This document shows, in pieces, positions 1-9,820 of a DNA stretch of 64,000 nt. Source of the DNA: Paraburkholderia sp. BL10I2N1 (GTDB lineage: Bacteria > Pseudomonadota > Gammaproteobacteria > Burkholderiales > Burkholderiaceae). Position 1 is the first letter of the stretch; the number at the start of each line of letters is the position of its first letter. Where the stretch lies: the NCBI RefSeq assembly GCF_004361815.1, contig NZ_SNWA01000002.1, positions 2,914,001-2,978,000 of the forward strand, written 5' to 3'. The position numbers were made by a program, and so were the translations under genes. Under the pieces are notes generated by a model. That model was given only the letters and a program-made list of their open reading frames with translations. It was not told the DNA's origin and ran no database searches.

Positions 1-705
1 CGCGTGACGCTCGAACTCGGCGGCAAGTCGGCGAATGTGATCTTTGCCGATGCGAATATCGACAATGCCGTGCGCGCCGCGGCGTCAGGCATTTTCTTCA
101 ATACCGGGCAGGTCTGCTCGGCGGGTTCGCGCATTCTGGCGCAACGCGGTATCTACGACGAAGTGGTCGAACGGCTGGCCGAGCGGGCAAAGTCGATACG
201 TGTCGGCGACCCGGCTGCGCGCGAAACGACGATGGGGCCCCTCGTGTCGGCCGCGCAGATGAAGACAGTGCTCGACTATGTCGACGTCGGCACGAAGGAG
301 GGCGCGTCGCTGATGACGGGCGGCGCGCGGATCGGCGAGCGCGGCTTCTTTGTCGAGCCGACGGTGTTCGCCAACGTCGAGCACGAGATGCGCATTTCGC
401 AGGAGGAGATCTTCGGGCCGGTGGCGAGCGTGATTCGCTTCGACGACGAGGCAGACGCGATCCGCATCGCCAACGGCACACTTTATAGTCTGGCCGCAGG
501 TGTGTGGAGCAAGGATATCGGCCGCGTGCATCGCGTCGCGCACGAGCTGAAAGCGGGCACCGTGTGGATCAACACCTACGGCTATACCGATGTGCGTCTG
601 CCGTGGGGCGGGGCGGGGGACTCGGGATTCGGCCGCGAGCATGGCGACGTCGCGATCGAGAACTTCACTGAACCCAAGAGCGTGTGGCTGTCGCTCGATC
701 AATGA
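1..705 (+). CDS. aldehyde dehydrogenase family protein, C-terminal part
   Basis: This is the C-terminal half of an NAD(P)-dependent aldehyde dehydrogenase; the gene begins before the window. The frame is open from base 1. It enters with the ELGGKS motif, whose Glu is the general base, and continues to the nucleophile Cys in NTGQVCSAGSR (codon at 115-117). The later EEIFGPV motif and the C-terminal oligomerisation strands are also present, so the visible part looks intact. About 235 residues remain of a family that is usually near 490. The substrate cannot be read from this part. The 3' end overlaps a 14-bp tandem repeat, and a long hairpin follows at 754-790. Confidence 0.93.
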   Translation, partial: RVTLELGGKSANVIFADANIDNAVRAAASGIFFNTGQVCSAGSRILAQRGIYDEVVERLAERAKSIRVGDPAARETTMGPLVSAAQMKTVLDYVDVGTKEGASLMTGGARIGERGFFVEPTVFANVEHEMRISQEEIFGPVASVIRFDDEADAIRIANGTLYSLAAGVWSKDIGRVHRVAHELKAGTVWINTYGYTDVRLPWGGAGDSGFGREHGDVAIENFTEPKSVWLSLDQ

Positions 706-738
706 GTCTCGATCAATGAGTCGATGTGTCGATGTGTC
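695..738. repeat. tandem 14-bp and 8-bp direct repeats at the end of the aldehyde dehydrogenase gene
   Basis: TCGATCAATGAGTC occurs twice back to back (695-708 and 709-722). GATGTGTC then occurs twice back to back (723-730 and 731-738). The first 14-mer contains the dehydrogenase stop codon, so the second copy looks like a small duplication of the gene end. Confidence 0.85.
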
Positions 739-753
739 GGACGACGCATGCAG

Positions 754-790
754 GGAAGGGGATCGAATGCTGCGCATTCGGTCCCCTTCC
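754..790. terminator. long hairpin between convergent genes
   Basis: Two arms of 17 bases (754-770 and 774-790) pair with one T/G wobble around a 3-base loop. The hairpin sits between the aldehyde dehydrogenase (+) and the reductase (-), where a shared terminator is expected. There is no clear U-tract on either side, so termination is an inference from position and stem strength. Confidence 0.6.
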
Positions 791-810
791 TCATTGAACG
801 CAGCAAACAA

Positions 811-1788
811 TCAGTCTCCCTGGAGTGCCATCCGTTCGCGTTGCTTGACGAGCGCGAGCACGACATCGATGGTCGGCGTGGGTTCGCCGACAAGGCGGCC
901 CATTTCCTGCACGACCGTCAACAGCGGATCGATTTCCATCGGCCGCCGGTTCTCCAGATCGACCAGCATCGACGTCTTGTGCGCGCCGACCGCACCCGCG
1001 CCGTCGATGCGCTTCTCGACGTCGACGCGAAAATGGACACTGAACTGCTCGGCGATCTGTTTCGCTTCCAGCATCATCGTGCGTGAAAGGGCGCGCGTCG
1101 CGGGATCGCTGGTGATGATGTCGAGCGTCGCGTGGGTCAGCGCACTGATCGGGTTGAAGCACAGATTGCCCCACAGCTTGAGCCAGATTTCGTCGCGAAT
1201 GTTCTCGCGGATCGGTGCTTCGAAGCCCGCGGCCTGCATGATGTCGTGAAACTGCTGGATGCGTGGCGTACGTTCCCCGTTCGGCTCGCCGATAGGGAAT
1301 TTCTTGCCGTACACATGCTTGATCACGCCGGGCTCGGCGATCTCCGCTGCCGGATACAGCACGCAGCCGATCGCGCGTTCGGGCCCAAGCCGGGTCCACT
1401 GCGAGCCGTCGGGGTCGACACTCGCGAGGCGTGTGCTGGCGAATTTGCCGCCATGCTGATAGAAATACCAGTAAGGGATACCGTTGGTGCCCGTGATGAT
1501 CGCCGTATGCTTGCCGAAGAGCGGCTGCATCGATTCGACGACGCCCGGCAGCGAATGCGCCTTGAGCGTGACGATCACATAGTCCTGCACGCCCAGCTCG
1601 CGCGGATCAGAGGTGCAGCGCACCTTCGCCGACACTTCCTCCCCGTCGATCAGCAAGCGCGCCCCGTGTTCACGCATCGCCGCAAGATGCGGCCCACGTG
1701 CGATGAAACTGACATCAGCACCGGCGCGCGCCAGTTGCACACCCATCAGGCCGCCAATTGCGCCCGCTCCGAAGACACAGATCTTCAT
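811..1788 (-). CDS. 2-dehydropantoate 2-reductase family protein (ApbA/PanE-like)
   Basis: This is a 325-residue NADPH-dependent ketopantoate reductase-type enzyme. The N-terminus carries the Rossmann motif in CVFGAGAIGGLMG. The C-terminal helical domain contains the family's WLKLWGN segment with the expected active-site Lys, followed by ALTHATL. Length fits the family, which is usually 290-330. Panthenate synthesis is one possibility, but many PanE paralogues in Burkholderia sit in catabolic clusters and reduce other 2-oxo acids, so no gene symbol is given. It converges on the aldehyde dehydrogenase across a hairpin. The start at 1788 is an ATG directly before the Rossmann strand. Confidence 0.9.
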   Translation of the reverse strand: MKICVFGAGAIGGLMGVQLARAGADVSFIARGPHLAAMREHGARLLIDGEEVSAKVRCTSDPRELGVQDYVIVTLKAHSLPGVVESMQPLFGKHTAIITGTNGIPYWYFYQHGGKFASTRLASVDPDGSQWTRLGPERAIGCVLYPAAEIAEPGVIKHVYGKKFPIGEPNGERTPRIQQFHDIMQAAGFEAPIRENIRDEIWLKLWGNLCFNPISALTHATLDIITSDPATRALSRTMMLEAKQIAEQFSVHFRVDVEKRIDGAGAVGAHKTSMLVDLENRRPMEIDPLLTVVQEMGRLVGEPTPTIDVVLALVKQRERMALQGD

Positions 1789-1991
1789 GATTTACGCCCT
1801 GTCACAATGAAAAGCCGTTTGCCCGTCAATACAGGAATGCAGGACCGCGCGGGGCGCCTCACCTGTGCATGGCGCGGCCAGTGCGGGCGATAGTCACAGC
1901 ATAGAAGCGCGTATCGATTGGCGATAGTTAAAGTTTCTGGCCAAATGCATTCAACATTGCTTATGGTTTTCGCTGAACCATGAGGCAGCCG

Positions 1992-2612
1992 TCATGAATG
2001 CCTTACCAGCAGGAAACTCAGGCCGATTGCGCCGAGAAAGGTCCCGCAGGTGCGGTTGAACCAGCGGCGCACCTTCGCACGCGTGAGCCACCTTCCCAGA
2101 TACATGCCGGCAGCGGAATAGAGTGCGATTGAAAACCACTCGAGTACGAGGAAGCTTGTGCCGAGAATCGTGAACTGCGGCAGCATCGGCTGCGAGATAT
2201 TGACGAACTGCGGCAGGAACGCCGTGAACACCAGGATGGCCTTGGGATTGCCTGCGGCCACGAGAAACTCATGCCGCGCGAGTCGCCACATGGACATATC
2301 GCCCTGCTTCGACGTATCGACGGGCGCGGCGTCGCTGCGCCATAGCTGGATCGCGAGCCAGATCAGATAGGCCGCGCCAGTCAGCTTGATCGCGAGGAAG
2401 AACAGCGCAGACGCGTGCAGGATGACCGCCAGCCCCGTTCCGGCAAGCACGATCATCAACGCGAACGCGACGAGCCGGCCGATGCCCGTGATGAAAGCCG
2501 TCATAAAGCCGTGCCGCGCCGCAACATTGACGGACAACAGATTGTTCGGCCCCGGCGCCATGTTCAATGCGAAGCAGGCGGGCAAAAAGAACAGCCAGGT
2601 GGTGAGGGACAT
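1992..2612 (-). CDS. LysE/RhtB family amino-acid exporter
   Basis: This is an inner-membrane exporter of 206 residues with about six hydrophobic segments. The family signature follows the first helix (NMAPGPNNLLSVNVAARHG). The charged loop before the third helix and the C-terminal FNRTCGTFLGAIGLSFLL helix also fit. An in-frame extension to 2747 is possible but has no transporter character. The ATG at 2612 matches the usual family N-terminus (MSLTTWLFFL) and is preferred. The substrate is probably an amino acid or homoserine lactone-like compound; the sequence does not say which. Confidence 0.92.
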   Translation of the reverse strand: MSLTTWLFFLPACFALNMAPGPNNLLSVNVAARHGFMTAFITGIGRLVAFALMIVLAGTGLAVILHASALFFLAIKLTGAAYLIWLAIQLWRSDAAPVDTSKQGDMSMWRLARHEFLVAAGNPKAILVFTAFLPQFVNISQPMLPQFTILGTSFLVLEWFSIALYSAAGMYLGRWLTRAKVRRWFNRTCGTFLGAIGLSFLLVRHS

Positions 2613-2691
2613 GAGGGGCTCACGGAATGGGCGGCACGTGGCCGTCGACGATGGGTCGATCGATTGTACCGAACCGTCGAAACCCCGGAAA

Positions 2692-3240
2692 TCAGTGCAC
2701 AGCCTGGGCGAATTCCGGATCGTCGAGAAGCGTCGAGACATTCGCACGGACGATGTCTTCGAGAGCGATGGTGTTGTTCGTGAACGTGCGGAACTCCTGG
2801 CGGACCGTTTTCGTCGATGTGTAGAGCACCCGCTTCGAGTCGGTATCGACGAGGCTGTAGCGCATCGTCAAGGTCCACCACGCGGGCGAGCGCGCGTCTT
2901 CTACGGAAAACGTTTCGATGCGCGCGGTGAGGACGCGTTTGCCGTCGGCCGTGTCGATGCCCGCGCGCTTGAGGTTGCTGGCTACCGCATCGTGAACGCA
3001 GACGTCGATGTTCTTCTTCAGAATGATGCTGGACATCGCGGTGTTTTCGATGCGGTTCGGCGACACACGGCCGGCTTCCGCCGGGGCATAGACGAAGTCG
3101 TACGCGGGGGCGACGCTGAGCGAACCGTTCAGATGGGTAAGGGCGTCAGTGCGGGAGCGGTGCCTGCCGAAGAAACAGCAGGCAGAAAGCAGCAGGGCAG
3201 TGCTGAGCACGCCGTATCTGACGAAGGAGGTGGATTTCAC
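2692..3240 (-). CDS. hypothetical lipoprotein
   Basis: This is a 182-residue predicted lipoprotein read from a GTG start at 3240. It opens with a short basic stretch, a hydrophobic run and the lipobox LLLSAC, so Cys at about position 17 would be lipidated. The rest is soluble, with alternating strands (RVLTARIETFSVEDAR; WWTLTMRYSLVDTDSKRVLY) and a helical end, resembling the small beta-rich YajG-like lipoproteins, but I do not recognise a named family. Upstream in-frame codons to 3447 would bury the signal sequence, so the shorter start is chosen. No function is assigned. Confidence 0.7.
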   Translation of the reverse strand: MKSTSFVRYGVLSTALLLSACCFFGRHRSRTDALTHLNGSLSVAPAYDFVYAPAEAGRVSPNRIENTAMSSIILKKNIDVCVHDAVASNLKRAGIDTADGKRVLTARIETFSVEDARSPAWWTLTMRYSLVDTDSKRVLYTSTKTVRQEFRTFTNNTIALEDIVRANVSTLLDDPEFAQAVH

Positions 3241-3431
3241 GCCGTGAGGTTCTCGCCGGGTCGATTGAGGTGAGTGCGCTTGCTTGCTGCGATCAGGTCG
3301 GATCCCGGCAAGAAAGCGCCAGTGTCGGCGAGGTGACGTCGTTTTGAAATGGGATGCGTCAGAAAGAATGGAATAGGGCGCTGCATCGGATAAGTCGGCT
3401 CTTGATTCCTGAACCCAGTCTCGTGTGTGGT

Positions 3432-3476
3432 GATTGTAATCAACCATTCAGAGAATGGTGATTCTTTATTACAATC
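3432..3476. repeat. nested inverted repeat
   Basis: The inner arms ACCATTC (3443-3449) and GAATGGT (3453-3459) pair around AGA. The outer arms GATTGTAA (3432-3439) and TTACAATC (3469-3476) also pair. The region is locally AT-rich and lies just before the DUF2252 remnant, so it may be a left-over operator or promoter element. Confidence 0.45.
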
Positions 3477-3745
3477 TGGAGGGCGGCCTTTCGATCCCTT
3501 GCACAGGCTTTCGTCGCAGAACGGCAAGGCGCAGGCCGCGCTGCGCGGGAACGTACGCAACGGTCGAGTCACGCCGCGATCGGCGACCTGCATCGCGATC
3601 CCCTTGAACTGCTGCGTCAGAGCAGTGAAGGCCGGGTGCCGCAGCTCATTCCACTACGGTGTGGGCGCGTGGCGGTTTCGCCGTTCACGTTCTTTCGCGG
3701 CAGCGCCGTCCGATGGTGGCTGGGATCCGGGTCGGGGGCACGCGA
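3462..3745 (+). pseudogene. remnant of a DUF2252 family gene (N-terminal part)
   Basis: One forward frame from about 3480 to 3710 reads like the start of a DUF2252 protein. It contains a basic ERQGAGRAARERTQRSSHA stretch, then DPLELLRQSSEGRVPQLIPL, then the family-like VAVSPFTFFRGSA. There is no ATG, GTG or TTG in frame after the stop at 3459-3461. The match stops after FFRGSA, where a complete protein would continue for more than 300 residues. The end abuts the polysaccharide deacetylase gene. I infer a gene that lost its start and most of its body, probably by a deletion that brought the deacetylase next to it. The family call comes from motif memory and was not searched. Confidence 0.6.
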
Positions 3746-3747
3746 AC

Positions 3748-4608
3748 TCAGAGGGGCGGGCGCGCTTCGCGCAGCGTGACGAAGCGCAGCCCCTGGCGGC
3801 GCGCCGTTTCGATCACACGCGGCAGGACTGCGAGGATGAGCGGTTCGCCCTCCTGCGTGGCCGCGGCGTTGCCGTCATGCAGCAGCAGGATATCGCCGCC
3901 GGCGAGGCCCTCGAGCAGCCGTCGCGCGACCACTGCACCGTCTCGCTCGCGCGTATCGAAGCCGCGACGCGTCCACGCTGCGAGCCGCAGGTCGAGCTTT
4001 TGCAGCACCGGCTCGAGAAAGATGTTGCGCAGGCCCGCGGGCGCGCGGAAGAAGTAGGGTCGCTCGCCCGTCAGTTCTTCGAACGTTCGCTGGGCCGCCT
4101 CGACTTCTCGTTTCAGCGCACCGGGCGCCGTTACCGAAAACGTATGCACGTGAAACTGAGAATGATTCTCGACGGCGTGTCCGCGCGCGACGATCTCACG
4201 CGTCAACTCCGGATGGCGCTGCGCCTTCGCGCCGATGCAGAAGAAAGTCGCGCGCACGCCGTGCGCGTCGAGCATGTCGAGCACCTTGGGCGTGACGATC
4301 GGATCGGGACCGTCGTCGATGGTCAGGGCGATCGCGTCCGCATTACGGTCGATTGTGGGCAGGCGCGTCCAGTTTGCGCCGAGTAGCGATGAGCGCGGCC
4401 ACAAGCCCGCCGCCGTCACGATGATGTGGTTGACCGCGATGCTCGCGAGCCACCAGGGCCACGCATGCGGCGCAATCAGCAAGCCGGCGAGCGCGAGTAC
4501 GTGCCAGACGATGGTGGCTTTCAGCATCGCCGGATAGCCGTCATAGGGCCAGCGGCGCGCTGGGGTGTGGGATGGGTTGTGTTGCAGGGCCGGATTCGAT
4601 TCGATCAT
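3748..4608 (-). CDS. polysaccharide deacetylase (NodB homology), membrane-anchored
   Basis: This is a 286-residue carbohydrate esterase family 4 protein. Two hydrophobic segments near residues 28-62 suggest an inner-membrane anchor. The NodB motifs follow: the metal/catalytic Asp pair in LTIDDGPDP, ATFFCIGAKA, the His motif GHAVENHSQFHVH, RAPAGLRN, and LLHDGN near the C-terminus. The motif-2 His residues are present (NHSQFHVH, where the classical form is H(S/T)xxH). A target such as an N-acetylated polysaccharide or glycolipid is plausible. The ATG at 4608 places the anchor correctly; longer in-frame starts to 4878 lack support. Confidence 0.9.
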   Translation of the reverse strand: MIESNPALQHNPSHTPARRWPYDGYPAMLKATIVWHVLALAGLLIAPHAWPWWLASIAVNHIIVTAAGLWPRSSLLGANWTRLPTIDRNADAIALTIDDGPDPIVTPKVLDMLDAHGVRATFFCIGAKAQRHPELTREIVARGHAVENHSQFHVHTFSVTAPGALKREVEAAQRTFEELTGERPYFFRAPAGLRNIFLEPVLQKLDLRLAAWTRRGFDTRERDGAVVARRLLEGLAGGDILLLHDGNAAATQEGEPLILAVLPRVIETARRQGLRFVTLREARPPL

Positions 4609-4919
4609 GGTGCTGTTGTTCCTCCGTTCCGGGAAGGTCGCTGGTGAGTCGCCGGGGGAATGACCGATAAAGATACCACTTGTGGCGCTCCGGCCTCGCC
4701 GTGCCATTGGTTTGCGATGCGTCCCGTGTTCTGCGGACGCAATGCCATGCCGCCACGTGACGCCACGTGACCGGGACGTCGCGGCCTTCAAACCTCCATG
4801 CACATGGCGGGAAGCCTGGAAGCCATGGCGTTTGTGAAGGACAGTCCGCTGTTGTATGGTGCGGGAGCATATGAGCACGAACCCGGACGATCAGGCGTCC
4901 CGCGAACAAGGAGAAAGCA
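4609..4919. other. 311-base divergent intergenic region
   Basis: No gene seen. It separates the deacetylase (-) from the SDR (+). It contains a tandem pair of CGCCACGTGA (4751-4760 and 4761-4770), each with the palindrome CACGTG. A weak forward promoter candidate is TTGTGA (4832-4837), 17 bases, TATGGT (4855-4860). Confidence 0.4.
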
Positions 4920-5687
4920 GTGAGTACGGACACGAAGCAGGGCAAGGTCGCATTGATCACCGGCGCGGGCAGCGGCATAGGCCGGGCGAGCGCGCTCAGG
5001 CTGCTCGAGCACGGCTACCGCGTGGTGCTGGCCGGTCGGCGCCAGGCGCCGCTCGACGCGCTTGCCGACGCCGCGTGCGAACGCGGGCAGGATGCACTGG
5101 CGGTGTCGTGCGACGTCACGGATGCGGCGAGCGTGGCCGCGTTGTTCGATGCGATCCGCCTGCGCTATGGCCGGCTCGACGTGCTGTTCAACAACGCTGG
5201 CCGCAACGCACCGCCGGTCGACATCGACGAAATCAGTGTCGACGACTGGCGCGCGGTCGTGGATACGAACCTCACGGGCGTGTTCCTCTGCACGCGCGCG
5301 GCGTTCGGCATGATGAAGGCGCAATCTCCGCGGGGCGGACGCATCATCAACAATGGTTCGATTTCCGCGCACGCGCCGCGGCCGAACAGCATCGCCTATA
5401 CCGCGACGAAGCATGCGATCACAGGTATCACGAAATCGGTGTCGCTCGATGGCCGGCGCTACGACATCGTCTGCGGACAGATCGATATCGGCAATGCCGC
5501 GACGGAAATGGCCGAACGGATGGCGCGCGGCGTGCCGCAGGCAAACGGCGAGATTGCCGTCGAGCCGCTGATGGACGTCGGCCTCGTCGCCGATGCGGTG
5601 CTGCATATGGCCGAGCTGCCGCTGTCGGCGAACGTGCAGTTCATGACGATCATGGCGAGCAAGATGCCGTTTGTCGGACGCGGCTAG
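4920..5687 (+). CDS. SDR family NAD(P)-dependent oxidoreductase
   Basis: This is a 255-residue classical short-chain dehydrogenase. It has the cofactor motif TGAGSGIG near residues 15-22, the structural NNAG, and the catalytic Ser in [10 protein letters not shown] followed by Tyr and Lys in YTATK. The GTG start at 4920 has a good Shine-Dalgarno (AAGGAGA) about six bases upstream; an earlier ATG at 4856 reads another frame. The substrate is not evident. Several Burkholderia homologues are annotated as 3-oxoacyl-ACP reductase-like. It stands alone, with the next gene about 130 bases away. Confidence 0.92.
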   Translation: MSTDTKQGKVALITGAGSGIGRASALRLLEHGYRVVLAGRRQAPLDALADAACERGQDALAVSCDVTDAASVAALFDAIRLRYGRLDVLFNNAGRNAPPVDIDEISVDDWRAVVDTNLTGVFLCTRAAFGMMKAQSPRGGRIINNGSISAHAPRPNSIAYTATKHAITGITKSVSLDGRRYDIVCGQIDIGNAATEMAERMARGVPQANGEIAVEPLMDVGLVADAVLHMAELPLSANVQFMTIMASKMPFVGRG

Positions 5688-5821
5688 CATCAGGGTGAAC
5701 ATCTGCGGAAACGTCGGCGCGGGCATCGGCGGCATGCTTCGATACGCGGAACGCGCGGCACGGCCTACGCGCCTTGCGGGATCAACTTATACTGATCGAT
5801 CCATCCATTCCGTACGCTGCC

Positions 5822-6055
5822 GTGACCAAAGCCTCGCTGAAGGACGACCCGCTTCCCGTGCCGCCCACGCCGCCTCAGCTGGAAGACTGCTGCCATAGCG
5901 GTTGCGATCCCTGTATTTTCGACCTTCATGAGGATGCGCTCGAACGTTATCGGATCGCGCTGGCGGCGTGGGAATCACGTCACGCGCAAATGCCCGGAAA
6001 ATCGCGGCCGCGCCGCAGCGTCCAGGCAGACAAGCCCGCCTGTCCCCGTACATGA
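5822..6055 (+). CDS. small protein with oxidoreductase-like domain (PF09791 type)
   Basis: This is a 77-residue protein from a GTG start at 5822; a TTG at 5774 is an alternative in the same frame. The core reads PPTPPQLEDCCHSGCDPCIF followed by a helix (DALERYRIALAAWESRH). This Pro-rich, Cys-rich pattern is that of the oxidoreductase-like N-terminal domain found in bacteria and in mitochondrial proteins. The four clustered Cys suggest metal or redox chemistry; the biochemical role is not known to me. Its stop overlaps the start of the sirtuin gene by four bases (ATGA), so the two are probably translationally coupled. Confidence 0.8.
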   Translation: MTKASLKDDPLPVPPTPPQLEDCCHSGCDPCIFDLHEDALERYRIALAAWESRHAQMPGKSRPRRSVQADKPACPRT

Positions 6056-6918
6056 ACGAACTTCAGTTACCTGTCATACCTGCTGTCGAGCCCCACGCGC
6101 TCGCTGCGTTGCATGAGTTCGTCCAGCGCAACCCGCGTCTTTTTGTGCTGACGGGCGCAGGCATCAGCACCGATTCCGGCATTCCTGGCTATCGCGACGA
6201 AAACGGCGAATGGAAGCGCTCGCCGCCGATTACGTTGCAGGCGTTTCTCGGCTCCGAGGATTGGAGGAAGCGTTACTGGGCGCGCAGCATGATCGGCTGG
6301 CCAGTCGTCGCGGATGCTGCGCCGAATGCCGCGCACCGCGCGCTCGCGCAGATGGAAGCCGCGCGACATGTTGAGACGCTCGTGACGCAGAACGTCGACG
6401 GTTTACATCAGCGGGCTGGCAGCACGGATGTGATCGAACTGCATGGCAGCATCGGCGGCGTGACGTGTCTCGACTGTGGCACGCCGCATACGCGCTTTTC
6501 GATCCAGCGCATGCTCGAAGCCGACAATCCGGCCCTGCTCGAGGCAAGCGCTGAACCGGCCGCAGACGGTGACGCGCATCTCGAATGGGATGCTCTCGAG
6601 ACCTTCCGCATTCCGGCCTGCCCGGCCTGCGGCGGTCTGCTGAAGCCCTCGGTCGTGTTCTTCGGCGAGAATGTGCCGCGCGAACGCGTGGAGACCGCCG
6701 GCCGTGCGCTCGAAGCGGCGGACGCGGTGCTGGTTGTCGGCTCGTCGCTGATGGTTTATTCCGGCTATCGCTTCTGCGTGTGGGCCGGGAAGGCCGGCAA
6801 GCCGGTGGCGGCGATCAACCTTGGCAAGACGCGTGCCGATCCGCTGCTGGCACTGAAAATCGCCGCGCCCTGCTCGGAGATGTTGACCGCGCTCGCGGCA
6901 GCGCTGGCGAGCGCCTGA
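6052..6918 (+). CDS. cobB: NAD-dependent protein deacetylase, Sir2 family
   Basis: This is a 288-residue sirtuin, which removes acyl groups from lysine using NAD and yields nicotinamide and O-acyl-ADP-ribose. Visible motifs are the NAD-binding GAGISTDSGIPGYRD, the QNVDGLHQRAG segment, the catalytic His in IELHGS, the zinc Cys pairs (CLDC and CPAC), and VVFFGENVP. GSSLMVYSGY lies near the end. The ATG at 6052 overlaps the preceding small gene's stop; a longer in-frame start at 5968 lies inside that gene and is less likely. It heads a compact forward group with the FMN-type and DUF938 genes. The symbol is given by family; the substrates are unknown. Confidence 0.92.
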   Translation: MNELQLPVIPAVEPHALAALHEFVQRNPRLFVLTGAGISTDSGIPGYRDENGEWKRSPPITLQAFLGSEDWRKRYWARSMIGWPVVADAAPNAAHRALAQMEAARHVETLVTQNVDGLHQRAGSTDVIELHGSIGGVTCLDCGTPHTRFSIQRMLEADNPALLEASAEPAADGDAHLEWDALETFRIPACPACGGLLKPSVVFFGENVPRERVETAGRALEAADAVLVVGSSLMVYSGYRFCVWAGKAGKPVAAINLGKTRADPLLALKIAAPCSEMLTALAAALASA

Positions 6919-6940
6919 TCCATTCCCATCCCCGACAACA

Positions 6941-7588
6941 ATGACGACCGACATGACGGCAGCAGTTGACAAGGAGTCTTCGATCCTGACGACGCAGGAT
7001 CAACTCGAAGCGCTTTACGGGCAGCCCCACGAGCGCGCCGTCCGCAAGGAAATTCCCTACGTCAACGAGGATTACCGCGCGTTCATCGAACTGGCGCCGT
7101 TCGCGGTGCTGGCCACGGCCGGCCCGGGCGGTGTCGACTGTTCACCGCGTGGCGATGCGCCGGGCTTCGTGCGCATCATCGACGAACGCACGCTCGCGAT
7201 TCCCGACCGCATCGGCAACAACCGCATCGACAGCATGAGCAACATCATCGCCGAGCCGAACCTGGCGTTGCTGTTCGTCGTGCCGGGCGTCGGCGAGACA
7301 TTGCGTGTCAACGGACGCGGCCGTATCTCGAACGCCCCCTCGCTGCTGCAAAGCTTCGCTGTCGATGGCAAACTGCCGCGCACTGTGCTGATCGTCGATG
7401 TCGACGCGGCGTACTTTCATTGCTCGAAGGCGCTTGCGCGTTCGAAACTGTGGGATCCCGCGCACCATGTCGAACGTTCGCGCCTGCCGAGCGCGGGGGC
7501 GATGCATCGGCGCATCAATGGCGCGACTTTCGATGCCGATTCGTACGATCGCGAACGGGTCGAAAGAATGCGCACCAACCTCTACTGA
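6941..7588 (+). CDS. pyridoxamine 5'-phosphate oxidase family protein (FMN-binding split barrel)
   Basis: This is a 215-residue split-barrel flavin-binding protein. The core reads FAVLATAGPGGVDCSPRGDAPG, then AIPDRIGNNRIDSMSNI and LLFVVPGVGETLRVNGRG, the pattern of the MSMEG_1061-like subgroup of PNPOx-family proteins. These usually bind FMN or F420 and reduce small substrates; they are not the vitamin B6 enzyme PdxH. The ATG at 6941 is 22 bases after the sirtuin stop. The DUF938 gene follows after three bases, so the genes are probably co-transcribed. Confidence 0.88.
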   Translation: MTTDMTAAVDKESSILTTQDQLEALYGQPHERAVRKEIPYVNEDYRAFIELAPFAVLATAGPGGVDCSPRGDAPGFVRIIDERTLAIPDRIGNNRIDSMSNIIAEPNLALLFVVPGVGETLRVNGRGRISNAPSLLQSFAVDGKLPRTVLIVDVDAAYFHCSKALARSKLWDPAHHVERSRLPSAGAMHRRINGATFDADSYDRERVERMRTNLY

Positions 7589-7591
7589 GCG

Positions 7592-8206
7592 ATGAACACG
7601 CCCAATCCGGATCTGCGTCAACGCTCGCCTTCGGCGGAGCGCAATCGCGAGCCGATTCTCGACGTGTTGCGGCGCGTGTTGCCTGAAACAGGCGTCGTGC
7701 TCGAAATCGCGAGCGGTACTGGCCAGCACGCGACGCATTTTGCAGCGGCGTTGCCTGGTCTCGACTGGCAGCCGAGCGACCCCGACCCCGAGGCACGCGC
7801 ATCGATCGCGGCATGGACCGCGCATACGCGCCTGGCGAACGTGCGTGCGCCGCTCGCCCTCGATGTGAGGCGCCTGCCCTGGGGCATCCAGTCCGCCGAC
7901 GCGATCGTCTGTATCAACATGATCCACATCTCGCCCTGGTCGGCCTGCGAGGCATTGTTCGCCGGCGCCGCGCAAATATTGAAGAGCGGCGGGGTGATCT
8001 ATCTTTATGGGCCGTACCGGCGCAACGGCGCGCATACTGCACCGAGCAACGAGGCGTTCGATCTGCAACTGCAAAGCCGCGATCCGGAGTGGGGCGTACG
8101 CGATATGGAGGCGGTCGTTGAACTGGCGACCTCGGCCGGGTTCGAAGGTGAAGAGCCGGTAGCGATGCCGGCCAACAACTTCAGCCTGGCATTTCGAAAA
8201 CGGTAG
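7592..8206 (+). CDS. DUF938 domain-containing SAM-dependent methyltransferase-like protein
   Basis: This is a 204-residue protein that spans the whole DUF938 family length. The N-terminus (SPSAERNREPILDVLRRVLP) leads into a methyltransferase fold with the SAM motif VLEIASGTGQHATHF, the acidic loop WQPSDPDPEA, and ICINMIHISPW. The C-terminus carries NNFSLAFRKR. The target is unknown. It lies three bases after the PNPOx-family gene and ends the sirtuin operon. Confidence 0.9.
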   Translation: MNTPNPDLRQRSPSAERNREPILDVLRRVLPETGVVLEIASGTGQHATHFAAALPGLDWQPSDPDPEARASIAAWTAHTRLANVRAPLALDVRRLPWGIQSADAIVCINMIHISPWSACEALFAGAAQILKSGGVIYLYGPYRRNGAHTAPSNEAFDLQLQSRDPEWGVRDMEAVVELATSAGFEGEEPVAMPANNFSLAFRKR

Positions 8207-8410
8207 CGCGGGCGCCACAGGGCGATGCGCGTTCGGGCATCGTCCGGCAGGCAAGGCACCCTATGGCCGAGCGGGCTGGTCAAACAAGCAGGTCAAACAA
8301 GACGGTCGAACGAGCGACAAGCGGCCATTTCTTTTATCCTTTCATCCTCGACGCCGTGCGGGCAGCAATCTGGCGCGGCATCCCGTCTTTCTGGAATCTG
8401 GAGAATTCAC

Positions 8411-9820
<1,410 letters not shown>

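Larger units (their letters stand above)
3241..3747. other. 507-base stretch without an intact gene
   Basis: The left part is the upstream region of the lipoprotein gene. It contains a nested inverted repeat at 3432-3476. The right part holds the remnant of a DUF2252 gene, annotated separately. No other coding region was seen. Confidence 0.6.
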
